64,000 bases of DNA from Bradyrhizobium sp. WBAH42 (GTDB lineage Bacteria; Pseudomonadota; Alphaproteobacteria; Rhizobiales; Xanthobacteraceae): assembly GCF_024585265.1 (NCBI RefSeq), contig NZ_CP036533.1, positions 2,303,001 to 2,367,000 of the forward strand, given 5' to 3'. Each line of letters starts with the position of its first letter. The first letter of the stretch is position 1. The notes under the pieces were generated by a model that was given only the letters and a program-made list of their open reading frames with translations, ran no database searches and was not told the DNA's origin. This document shows, piece by piece, positions 15,911-28,325 of the stretch. Made by a program: the position numbers and the translations under genes.

Positions 15911-15939
15911 TTAACCATAATTGTTTTAACTCCATTAAC
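15911..15939. promoter_or_regulatory. AT-rich patch with three TTAAC repeats between kdsD and the barrel gene
   Basis: TTAAC occurs at 15911, 15926 and 15935 within otherwise GC-rich DNA, the first as TTAACCAT. TTAACCAT resembles a CtrA half-site of Rhizobiales, but the spacings between the repeats (15 and 9 bp) do not give the canonical TTAA-N7-TTAA. The patch is where promoters for the two divergent genes would be expected. Confidence 0.3.
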
Positions 15940-16004
15940 GATGGTTCCGGCCGGCCGGCGGGGATGATCGAGAAAGTATTTGATTTCGTTGGGGTAATTC
16001 CATC

Positions 16005-17747
16005 GTGGGGTCGTCTCCAGGCAGGGGCCGGAGCACTGTCGCGCTTTTCCTGCGCGCCGCTTTGCCGTGCCTCGCGCTGACCACCCTCGCAAGCGGCCCG
16101 GCGGCCGCCCAGAGCCTGACGCCCGACCTGTTCAATCCCAACCGCGGCGGCTTCGCCTCGCCCGATACACTGCCGACCCGCCGCACCGCCGGCGTTCTGC
16201 AGGCGCCCTCCGACGCGTTGCCGAAACTGCCCGATCCCAATGCCGACCCGCGTCAGCGCCCGCAGACGCCGGCGAGCTCGCGTGTCGGTCAGGTCCCGAC
16301 CTATGGCCTGCCCGCTGCCACCGGCGCGAGCGGCTCCGGCTACGATTCGCTCAACCGCAAGCGGCAGCAGCCCAAGCTCTATCCGGGCCAGCCGAAGCCG
16401 AAGCGCGCCGGTCCCGGTTCGCCGCCGCCACCCGCAACAACGCCGGTCACGACGCTCGGCCCACCGCGCATCGCGCCGCCGCCGTCCGAGACCGCGCACA
16501 AGGTGCCGGTGCCGGCAGCGATGGCGGGCAACGCGCCCGGCCAGCCGCTGCGCCGCCGTCTCAGGGCCGATGACGATCCGTTCGGCGCGGTCGGCGATTA
16601 TGCCGGCAGCTTCCTGATCAAGGGCGGGCTCGAGCTCTCCGCCGGCTACGACAGCAATCCGACGCGCCTCAACAAGCCGGTCGGCTCGCCCGCCTATGTG
16701 GTCGCGCCCGATCTGCTCGTGGTGTCCGATTGGGAGCGCCACGCGCTGGTCGCCGATCTGCGCGGCTCGTTCTCGGGCTACACCAACGACATGCCGGCGA
16801 CGATCAACGGCTTCGCCTCGCCGTCGCCGGTTGAGGCCAACCGTCCCGATTTCAACGGCCATGTCGACGGCCGGCTCGACGTCACCCGCGATTTCAAGCT
16901 GACCTCGCAGCTGCGCCTGCGGCTCGCCACCGACAATCCCGGCAGCCCCAACGTGCAGGCCGGCCTGCAGAAATATCCTGTCTACGCTGCTTACGGCACG
17001 ACGCTCGGCTTCGACCAGACCTTCAACCGCTTCCAGGTCGCCGCCGGTGCCACCATCGATCGCACCGCCTACACCGATTCCAAGCTCACTGACGGTTCGA
17101 CCTTCAGCAACGACGACCGCAACTTCAACCAGTACGGCGGCGTCGGCCGCTTCTCCTACGACCTCAAGCCCGGCCTGAAACCCTTCGTCGAGGTCCAGGG
17201 CGACAGGCGCGTCCACGACCAGGCCGCCGACCGCAACGGCTATCTGCGCGATTCGAACGGCGGCTATGCCAAGGTCGGCTCGTCGTTCGAGTTCTCGCGC
17301 ATCCTCACCGGCGAGATCTCGGTCGGCTATTCCGCGCGCAGCTACACCGACCCGCGCCTCAGCCAGCTCTCGGGCTTCCTCACCACGGGCTCCCTGATCT
17401 GGAGCGCGAGCGGCCTCACCACGGTGAAGTTCTTCACCGACACGCAGATCTCGGAGACCACGGTCCCCGGCTCCTCCGGCGTCTTGGTGCGCACTTACTC
17501 AGCCGAAGTCGACCACGACTTCCGCCGCTGGCTCACCGCGGTCGGCAAGTTCACCTACGGCACGCTCGACTACCAGGGCCAGAACCGCAACGACAAGACC
17601 TACTCGCTCGAAAGCAGCCTGATCTACAAGCTCAACCGCAACATCTGGGTGAGGGGCACGCTGCGCCACGACATCCTGGATTCGAACCAGCCGGGATCGA
17701 GCTCGCAGGGGACGGTGGTGATGCTGGGGGTGAGGTTGCAGAATTAG
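16005..17747 (+). CDS. Outer-membrane beta-barrel protein with Pro-rich N-terminal region
   Basis: A 580-residue exported protein starting at GTG 16005. The signal peptide (about residues 1-36, ending SGPAAAQS) is followed by a Pro/Arg-rich region to about residue 190 (LDP-, RQRPQTP- and GSPPPPATTPV-like stretches). The rest alternates polar and aromatic residues in short strands: LSAGYDSNPTRL, RLRLATDNPGS, FSYDLKPGLKPFVEVQGDRRVHDQ. The last residues VVMLGVRLQN end in an aliphatic/polar strand. The pattern fits the outer-membrane beta-barrel (BBP2-like) proteins of rhizobia. An ATG 41 bp upstream is out of frame, so GTG is the only sensible start. Function, perhaps a porin or polysaccharide-related barrel, is unknown. 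Confidence 0.8.
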   Translation: MGSSPGRGRSTVALFLRAALPCLALTTLASGPAAAQSLTPDLFNPNRGGFASPDTLPTRRTAGVLQAPSDALPKLPDPNADPRQRPQTPASSRVGQVPTYGLPAATGASGSGYDSLNRKRQQPKLYPGQPKPKRAGPGSPPPPATTPVTTLGPPRIAPPPSETAHKVPVPAAMAGNAPGQPLRRRLRADDDPFGAVGDYAGSFLIKGGLELSAGYDSNPTRLNKPVGSPAYVVAPDLLVVSDWERHALVADLRGSFSGYTNDMPATINGFASPSPVEANRPDFNGHVDGRLDVTRDFKLTSQLRLRLATDNPGSPNVQAGLQKYPVYAAYGTTLGFDQTFNRFQVAAGATIDRTAYTDSKLTDGSTFSNDDRNFNQYGGVGRFSYDLKPGLKPFVEVQGDRRVHDQAADRNGYLRDSNGGYAKVGSSFEFSRILTGEISVGYSARSYTDPRLSQLSGFLTTGSLIWSASGLTTVKFFTDTQISETTVPGSSGVLVRTYSAEVDHDFRRWLTAVGKFTYGTLDYQGQNRNDKTYSLESSLIYKLNRNIWVRGTLRHDILDSNQPGSSSQGTVVMLGVRLQN

Positions 17748-17812
17748 CGGAGTGGCAAGGCCTGCTTGACCGCATCGGCGCCGGTGTGGGCCGCTCTCGC
17801 CACCTACTCCGC

Positions 17813-17917
17813 TGTCATGCCCCGGCTTGACCGGGGCATCCAGTACGCCGCGGCCTATCGATTCAACTACAACTGTCTCTGGAATACTGGATCGCCCGGT
17901 CAAGCCGGGCGATGACA
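17813..17917. repeat. Family B dispersed palindromic repeat, copy 1
   Basis: Outer arms TGTCATGCCCCGGCTTGACC and a matching GGTCAAGCCGGGCGATGACA flank a middle with CATCCAGTACGCCGCGGCC and GGAATACTGGATCGCCC. It lies between the convergent barrel gene and gltD. A second copy is at 62378-62500. Confidence 0.88.
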
Positions 17918-17948
17918 CCGTTTGCTGATCTAACGGCGGAGCAAAAGC

Positions 17949-19400
<1,452 letters not shown>

Positions 19401-19447
19401 TAAACCCGAAGTCCCTGCCGCTTAAGTTCGTTCCGTTTCTTTCTCGT

Positions 19448-19534
19448 CGTCATTGCGAGGAGCTCTTGCGACGAAGCAATCCAGTCTGTTTCCGCGGAGA
19501 GTTTCTGGATTGCTTCGCTGCGCTCGCAATGACG
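19448..19534. repeat. Family A dispersed palindromic repeat, copy 4, inside the gltB-gltD spacer
   Basis: Starts CGTCATTGCGAGGAGCTC and ends CGCTCGCAATGACG. Unlike the other copies it is between two genes read in the same direction (gltB then gltD), so its hairpin would lie inside an operon transcript and could change the ratio of large to small subunit. Confidence 0.9.
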
Positions 19535-19546
19535 GGATGTGATGCC

Positions 19547-24292
<4,746 letters not shown>

Positions 24293-24782
24293 TGTTCCTG
24301 TCCTCTCCATGCGGCAAGCTGCCTCACCGCCATCTTCGGCGCACCTTCGGCGTCCCGCGGCACCCGATCCTGGGCCACCGCTCGTCCTCTGCGAGCCGCA
24401 TTTTCTTAAATTCAGGCCTAGGCGTTCTTCGTCCCCGAGAACGGCTTTGCCTGGTACCTTGCCGGCGCTCGAGAGCACCAGTTCTCGCTGCAATCCCTAT
24501 GCCGGAACCGCAGGCAAAATGAGACAGTCTTCCTGTCCTAACCATCACCTTGCCAAATTTTTGTCTAGCACACAAGCGCGCGGAAGTCCCGATTCCGCAG
24601 AAGTCAATCAATCGCTTTCCAAAAGTTGCGCGGCCCCGGTTTTGAGACAAACGCGCCCTGATCCGGCCCCCGCGGCGCCGAAATCCCAAATGAAGCTTCG
24701 GATCAACCCTTCGGAAGGCGCGCCACGCCGCGAGAAGCGAAAGAGGGCGGCCACCGGAGGGCCTGACAGGAGCGTCTCGATC
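24293..24782. other. Divergent intergenic region upstream of gltB, 490 bp
   Basis: No gene, repeat or clear hairpin is supported here. Both gltB (minus) and the secreted-protein gene (plus) must have their promoters in it. A relatively AT-rich stretch near 24535-24580 is the likeliest place. I looked for a sigma54 GG-N10-GC pair facing gltB and found none that fits. Confidence 0.5.
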
Positions 24783-25541
24783 ATGAAGTTTTTCACAAGA
24801 TGTGTGGCGGCCGCCGCGCTGGCGCTGGCTGCCGGTGCGGGGCATGCCCAGGTTCCCCCGAGCGGTATTGCGAGAGGGGCCGTCATCGCGGTGTCGGATT
24901 TCGACGGGCCCTACGCCCCGCCGGAGGCCGCCCCGCCGCCGCGCTACGGTTACGGCTACGAGGAACGCGGCCCGGCGCTGGCCGTGTTGCCGCCGACCGA
25001 GGTCTACGCCGTGCTGCGCGAAAACGGCTTCTCGCCGCTCGGCATTCCGCGCCTGCGCGGCAGCGTCTACACCATCGCGGTAATCGACAGAAGCGGCGAC
25101 GATGGCCGGCTGGTGATCGACGCCCGCGACGGGCGGATCATCCGCTTCATGCCGGCCACTGATGCCTATGGCATGGCGCCGGCCTATGACGACCGCGCGG
25201 TCGCGCCGTACGGCCCACAAACCGCGCTGCCGCCGCCGACCGTGATCCGCAGCGGTCCGCCGCGCCCGCCGGCGTCGATCCCGCATGTGGCAAGCCGCGC
25301 CGTGCCGCTGCCCAAGCCCGCCCCGCGGCGCGCCGAGACGCCGATCGCTGCGAAGCCGGCCGAGCCCGCTGCGCAGCAGGTGCAGGCAGTGCAGGCCCAG
25401 CCCGCGCAGCAAGCTGCCGTGGTGCAAGCCAAGCCGGCCGAGGCCGCACCGCAAGCTGCCGCGCCGACCGTGGGTCAGGCCAGGCTGGCCCCAACGATCC
25501 TGCCGACGCAGGACATGCCCGCCGCGCAGGGGCTGGACTAG
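24783..25541 (+). CDS. Secreted hypothetical protein with Ala/Pro/Gln-rich C-terminus
   Basis: A 252-residue protein. Residues 1-22 form a signal peptide (MKFFTRCVAAAALALAAG, cleavage after GHAQ). The mature N-terminal part has a PPRYGYGYEERGP stretch and a compact globular section VLPPTEVYAVLRENGFSPLGIPRLRGSVYTIAVIDRSGDDGRLVIDARDGRI (given here only as a recognisable run of short strands; residues about 80-125). That section resembles PepSY-like or small periplasmic domains without a firm match. From residue 150 on it is Pro/Ala/Lys/Gln-rich with KPAEPA-type repeats, likely unstructured and possibly cell-wall or membrane spanning. A strong hairpin terminator follows 14 bp after the stop. Function unknown. 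Confidence 0.75.
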   Translation: MKFFTRCVAAAALALAAGAGHAQVPPSGIARGAVIAVSDFDGPYAPPEAAPPPRYGYGYEERGPALAVLPPTEVYAVLRENGFSPLGIPRLRGSVYTIAVIDRSGDDGRLVIDARDGRIIRFMPATDAYGMAPAYDDRAVAPYGPQTALPPPTVIRSGPPRPPASIPHVASRAVPLPKPAPRRAETPIAAKPAEPAAQQVQAVQAQPAQQAAVVQAKPAEAAPQAAAPTVGQARLAPTILPTQDMPAAQGLD

Positions 25542-25555
25542 GCGTCAGCAAACGG

Positions 25556-25585
25556 AAAGCGCCCGAGAACCCCTCGGGCGCTTTT
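25556..25585 (+). terminator. Rho-independent terminator after the secreted-protein gene
   Basis: A perfect 12-bp stem (AAAGCGCCCGAG at 25556-25567 and CTCGGGCGCTTT at 25573-25584) with a 5-nt loop ends in a T run. It lies between convergent genes and its 5' side is A-rich, so it may work in both directions. Confidence 0.88.
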
Positions 25586-25603
25586 GCATGAAATGACTGC
25601 GTG

Positions 25604-26374
25604 TCAGCTCCGCGGATACCCCGCCGCATCCAGGATCAGATTCGCCACCTCCTTCGGGTGCGACACCAGCGAGAGGTGGCCGGCATTGAGCTCGATCGTG
25701 GTGGCGTTGATGCGCTTGGCGAGGAAGCGCTCGAGATCGGGGTTGATGGTGTAGTCGTTCTTCGACACCGCGTACCAGCTCGGCTTGGAGCGCCAGGCCG
25801 CCTCCGAGGTGCGGCCGGCGAAGATCGAGGCCGCGGTCGGCCATTGCACGGCGTAGAGCTCCTTGGCCTGCTCCGGCTTCACGCCGTTGGCGAAGTACTT
25901 CAGGAAGGCCTCTTCCGAGAGCTTGGTGTAGCCGTCGCGCTCGACGATGCCGGCGCGCGCCGGCCCGGCCGGAAACTGCTTCGACAGCGCGACGAAATCC
26001 TCGTTCGCATCAGGCGCGCGTGCGGCGACGTAAACGAGGCCGGTGACCTTCGGGTCCGTGCCGACTTGGCTGATCACGGTGCCGCCCCAGGAATGCGCGA
26101 CCAGCACGGTCGGCCCGTCCTGCTCGGCCAGCGCCCGCTTGGTCGCTTCGACGGAGTCCGCGAGCGAGGACAGCGGATTCTGCACGGCCGTCACATGCAG
26201 GCCTGCAGCCTGCAGGATCGGGATCACCTCCGACCAGCTCGAGCCGTCGGCCCAGGCACCGTGCACCAGCACGACGTTCTTCGCCTTCACCGTCTGCGGG
26301 GTCTGCGCATGAGCAAGGCTGAGGGGAGCCGCCAAAAGGCTCGCGGCGACGAAAAGGCTGCGCCAGAGTGACAT
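25604..26374 (-). CDS. Secreted alpha/beta hydrolase
   Basis: A 256-residue exported hydrolase. Residues 1-23 form a signal peptide ending LAHAQ. The fold then starts VVLVHGAWADGSSW (oxyanion strand), with the nucleophile Ser in VAHSWGGTVISQ and the catalytic His in ELNAGHLSLVSHPKEVA. An acidic residue is expected in the NDYTINPDLE segment. Relatives are esterase or haloperoxidase-like enzymes of the HNL/EstEP type, and the substrate is unknown. The start at 26374 is preceded by GGAGAAAG. An extension to 26482 is open but has no signal sequence and overlaps the downstream terminator of hsp20. Confidence 0.88.
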   Translation of the reverse strand: MSLWRSLFVAASLLAAPLSLAHAQTPQTVKAKNVVLVHGAWADGSSWSEVIPILQAAGLHVTAVQNPLSSLADSVEATKRALAEQDGPTVLVAHSWGGTVISQVGTDPKVTGLVYVAARAPDANEDFVALSKQFPAGPARAGIVERDGYTKLSEEAFLKYFANGVKPEQAKELYAVQWPTAASIFAGRTSEAAWRSKPSWYAVSKNDYTINPDLERFLAKRINATTIELNAGHLSLVSHPKEVANLILDAAGYPRS

Positions 26375-26463
26375 GATCTTTCTCCGTCTTGTTTGGGGTC
26401 GATGCCCAAAGGACGGCGCGCGAGGCCGCAGCGTTACGCCTTCACCGTTCTGTGATGCAGTGC

Positions 26464-26493
26464 AAAAAAACGCCCCGGGCACCGGGGCGTTTT
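26464..26493 (-). terminator. Rho-independent terminator of hsp20
   Basis: A perfect 12-bp stem AAAACGCCCCGG/CCGGGGCGTTTT with a 3-nt loop (26467-26493). On the minus strand it is followed by a run of seven T (complement of 26464-26470, which includes the last stem bases). It begins 34 bp after the hsp20 stop at 26527 and gives a clear 3' end for that transcript. Confidence 0.9.
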
Positions 26494-26526
26494 CGCAACC
26501 TGGAAGTCGTTTCGGTTGTTGCCTGG

Positions 26527-26991
26527 TTAGGCGGCCTGCGCGGCCGAGTTCTCGATCACCTGCGCCTTTGCGCCGGCGTTGATCGCGATCTGGCGCGGCT
26601 TCTTGGCCTCGGGAATCTCGCGGACGAGGTCGACGTGAAGCAGCCCGTTCTCGAGCGAGGCGTCCTTCACCTGCACGAAGTCGGCAAGCTGGAAGGCGCG
26701 CTCGAAGGCACGCGCGGCGATGCCGCGGTAGAGCACTTCGGATTTCGAGTTCTCGTTCGCGACCTTCTCGCCCTTGATCGTCAGCGTGTTTTCCTTCGCG
26801 ACGATGGAGAGCTCATCCTTGGCAAAGCCCGAGACCGCAACGGTGATGCGGTAGGCATTCTCGCCGGTGCGCTCGATGTTGTAGGGGGGATAACCGGGGC
26901 TGCCGTCGGAGCTGGCCTGATCGAGCAGGTTGAAGAGGCGGTCGAAGCCGACGGTGGAACGATAGAACGGAGTGAGATCGTAGCTACGCAT
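26527..26991 (-). CDS. hsp20: Small heat-shock protein, class A (IbpA-like)
   Basis: A 154-residue alpha-crystallin-domain chaperone that holds unfolding proteins. The N-terminus MRSYDLTPFYRSTVGFDRLF is the class A signature of Bradyrhizobium small heat-shock proteins. The alpha-crystallin domain runs from about residue 37 to 130 (YNIERTGENAYRITVAVSGF, VLYRGIAARAFERAFQLADFV, LENGLLHVDLVREIPE), and an I-A-I type C-terminal motif is present in PRQIAINAG. The start at 26991 is fixed by the N-terminal signature and a GGAGGA ribosome site 7 nt upstream. It stands alone behind a sigma32-like promoter, a ROSE-like leader and a strong terminator. Confidence 0.95.
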   Translation of the reverse strand: MRSYDLTPFYRSTVGFDRLFNLLDQASSDGSPGYPPYNIERTGENAYRITVAVSGFAKDELSIVAKENTLTIKGEKVANENSKSEVLYRGIAARAFERAFQLADFVQVKDASLENGLLHVDLVREIPEAKKPRQIAINAGAKAQVIENSAAQAA

Positions 26992-27102
26992 GGTCAAGTC
27001 CTCCATTGAGCGACTGTTGGTAACCCGCCCGCCAATCGGGCCGGGCTTTAGTCTGTGTGCAGCCTGATGTTCCGGTTCCGAAACACTGGTAGCGGCCTGC
27101 AC
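26992..27102 (-). promoter_or_regulatory. ROSE-like RNA thermometer in the hsp20 leader
   Basis: On the minus strand the leader can form three hairpins: one near 27084-27069 (GUUUCG/CGGAAC); a strong one at 27047-27022 (arms AGCCCG and CGGGUU with a bulged G, then CCCG/CGGG); and a final one pairing UCGCUC (27013-27008) with the Shine-Dalgarno GGAGGA (27004-26999). UCGCU matches the conserved UYGCU of ROSE elements, placing a G opposite a G of the ribosome site. Length (about 110 nt), position and motif all fit the ROSE class known from Bradyrhizobium. Confidence 0.75.
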
Positions 27103-27109
27103 GAAGGTG

Positions 27110-27137
27110 ATATGGGTGGAACGAGACGGCGTTCAAG
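27110..27137 (-). promoter_or_regulatory. Sigma32 (RpoH)-like promoter of hsp20
   Basis: On the minus strand CTTGAAC (27137-27131), a 14-nt spacer and CCCATAT (27116-27110) match the heat-shock promoter consensus CTTGAAA-N13-15-CCCATNT closely. The predicted start is near 27102, at the 5' edge of the ROSE-like leader. Confidence 0.7.
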
Positions 27138-27208
27138 AGGGCGGGACAGGCGCCTTTTCGGCGCTTTGGCCCCTTGAATTGCAGCACTTCCCGCCCAAGC
27201 ACGCCCAA

Positions 27209-28156
27209 ATGACGCTGGTCTCGATTCCCGCCAATCCCGTCCCCGAAAACGTCGTCAGCGGCACCATCAAGACCCCTGATGGCGTCGAGCTGCGCTTTGC
27301 GCGCTGGGCGCCGCCGGCGAACCGCAAGGGTACGGTCTGCGTCTTCACCGGGCGCAGCGAGCAGATCGAGAAATATTTCGAGACCGTGCGCGACCTGCGC
27401 GACCGCGGCTTTGCGGTGGCGATGATCGACTGGCGCGGTCAGGGCCACTCGTCGCGCCGCCTGCGCGATCCGCGCAAGGGTTATGTGCGCGACTTCGCCG
27501 ATTTCGAGATCGACGTCGAGACCTTCGTGCAGCAGGTGGTGCTGCCGGATTGCCCGCCGCCGTTCTTCGCGCTCGCCCACTCCATGGGCGGCACTGTGCT
27601 GCTGCGGGTGGCACATGCCGGCAAGCGCTGGTTCGACCGCATGGTGCTGTCCGCGCCGATGATCGACCTGCCCGGGCGCACCACCTCGCTGCCGGTGCGT
27701 GCGCTGCTCAAGACGATGCGCCTGCTCGGGCAGGGCGGCCGCTACGTTCCCGGCGGCAGCGACCGCCTCACCGGGCTCGAACCCTTCATCAACAACCCCT
27801 TGACCAGCGATCCCGTCCGCTATGCGCGCAATGCCGCGATCCTGGAGGAAGACCCGACGCTCGGACTGGCCTCGCCGACCGTCGCCTGGGCCGATACCGC
27901 CTTCCGGGCCATGCACACCTTCAAGCGCGTGAACTACCCCTCGCAGATCCGCCAGCCGATCCTGATGCTGGCGGCCTCCAACGACGCCGTGGTCTCGACC
28001 GCGGCGATCGAGGAATTCGCCTATCACTTGCGCGCCGGCTCCCATCTCGTGATCGCCGGCGCCAAGCACGAGATCCTCCAGGAGCAGGACCGCTACCGCG
28101 CCCAGTTCTGGGCCGCCTTCGACGCCTTCGTGCCGGGCACGCCGCTGTTCAAGTGA
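27209..28156 (+). CDS. Alpha/beta hydrolase, lysophospholipase-like (serine aminopeptidase S33 clan)
   Basis: A 315-residue cytoplasmic hydrolase of the PldB/monoglyceride-lipase type. The fold begins VSGTIKTPDGVELRFARWAPP. FAVAMIDWRGQGHSSR is the classic second strand and loop. The nucleophile is in LAHSMGGTVLLR, the acid in ASNDAVVS and the histidine in IAGAKHEILQE. Open frame extends upstream to a GTG at 27107, but that would run through the hsp20 sigma32 promoter, so the ATG at 27209 is preferred although its ribosome site is weak. Divergent from hsp20. The physiological substrate is probably a monoacyl lipid but is not shown. Confidence 0.87.
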   Translation: MTLVSIPANPVPENVVSGTIKTPDGVELRFARWAPPANRKGTVCVFTGRSEQIEKYFETVRDLRDRGFAVAMIDWRGQGHSSRRLRDPRKGYVRDFADFEIDVETFVQQVVLPDCPPPFFALAHSMGGTVLLRVAHAGKRWFDRMVLSAPMIDLPGRTTSLPVRALLKTMRLLGQGGRYVPGGSDRLTGLEPFINNPLTSDPVRYARNAAILEEDPTLGLASPTVAWADTAFRAMHTFKRVNYPSQIRQPILMLAASNDAVVSTAAIEEFAYHLRAGSHLVIAGAKHEILQEQDRYRAQFWAAFDAFVPGTPLFK

Positions 28157-28188
28157 GGGCGGCGACGAGGGGGAGAATCCTCGTTCTC

Positions 28189-28311
28189 CGTCATTGCGAG
28201 GAGCTCTTGCGACGAAGCAATCCAGACTGTTTCCGCGGAGACAGTGTGGATTGCTTCGCGGAGCCTGTCATCGGGCCGCGCTTCGCGCGGACCCGTCGGC
28301 TCGCAATGACG
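28189..28311. repeat. Family A dispersed palindromic repeat, copy 5 (long subtype)
   Basis: Starts CGTCATTGCGAGGAGCTC and ends GGCTCGCAATGACG. The right arm carries an extra 36 or so bp with a nested palindrome of the type GGGCCGCGC-TTCG-GCGCGGACCC. The same extended form recurs at 63083-63199. Confidence 0.88.
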
Positions 28312-28325
28312 AAGTACGGGTCGCG

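Noticed and set aside
15911..15939. A full CtrA site in the kdsD/barrel gap
   Set aside because: The TTAAC repeats are 15 and 9 bp apart, not the TTAA-N7-TTAA spacing; listed only as an AT-rich patch.
24520..24570. A sigma54 promoter for gltB
   Set aside because: TTGGCAAGG is present on the minus strand but no GC at the required 10-nt spacing follows.
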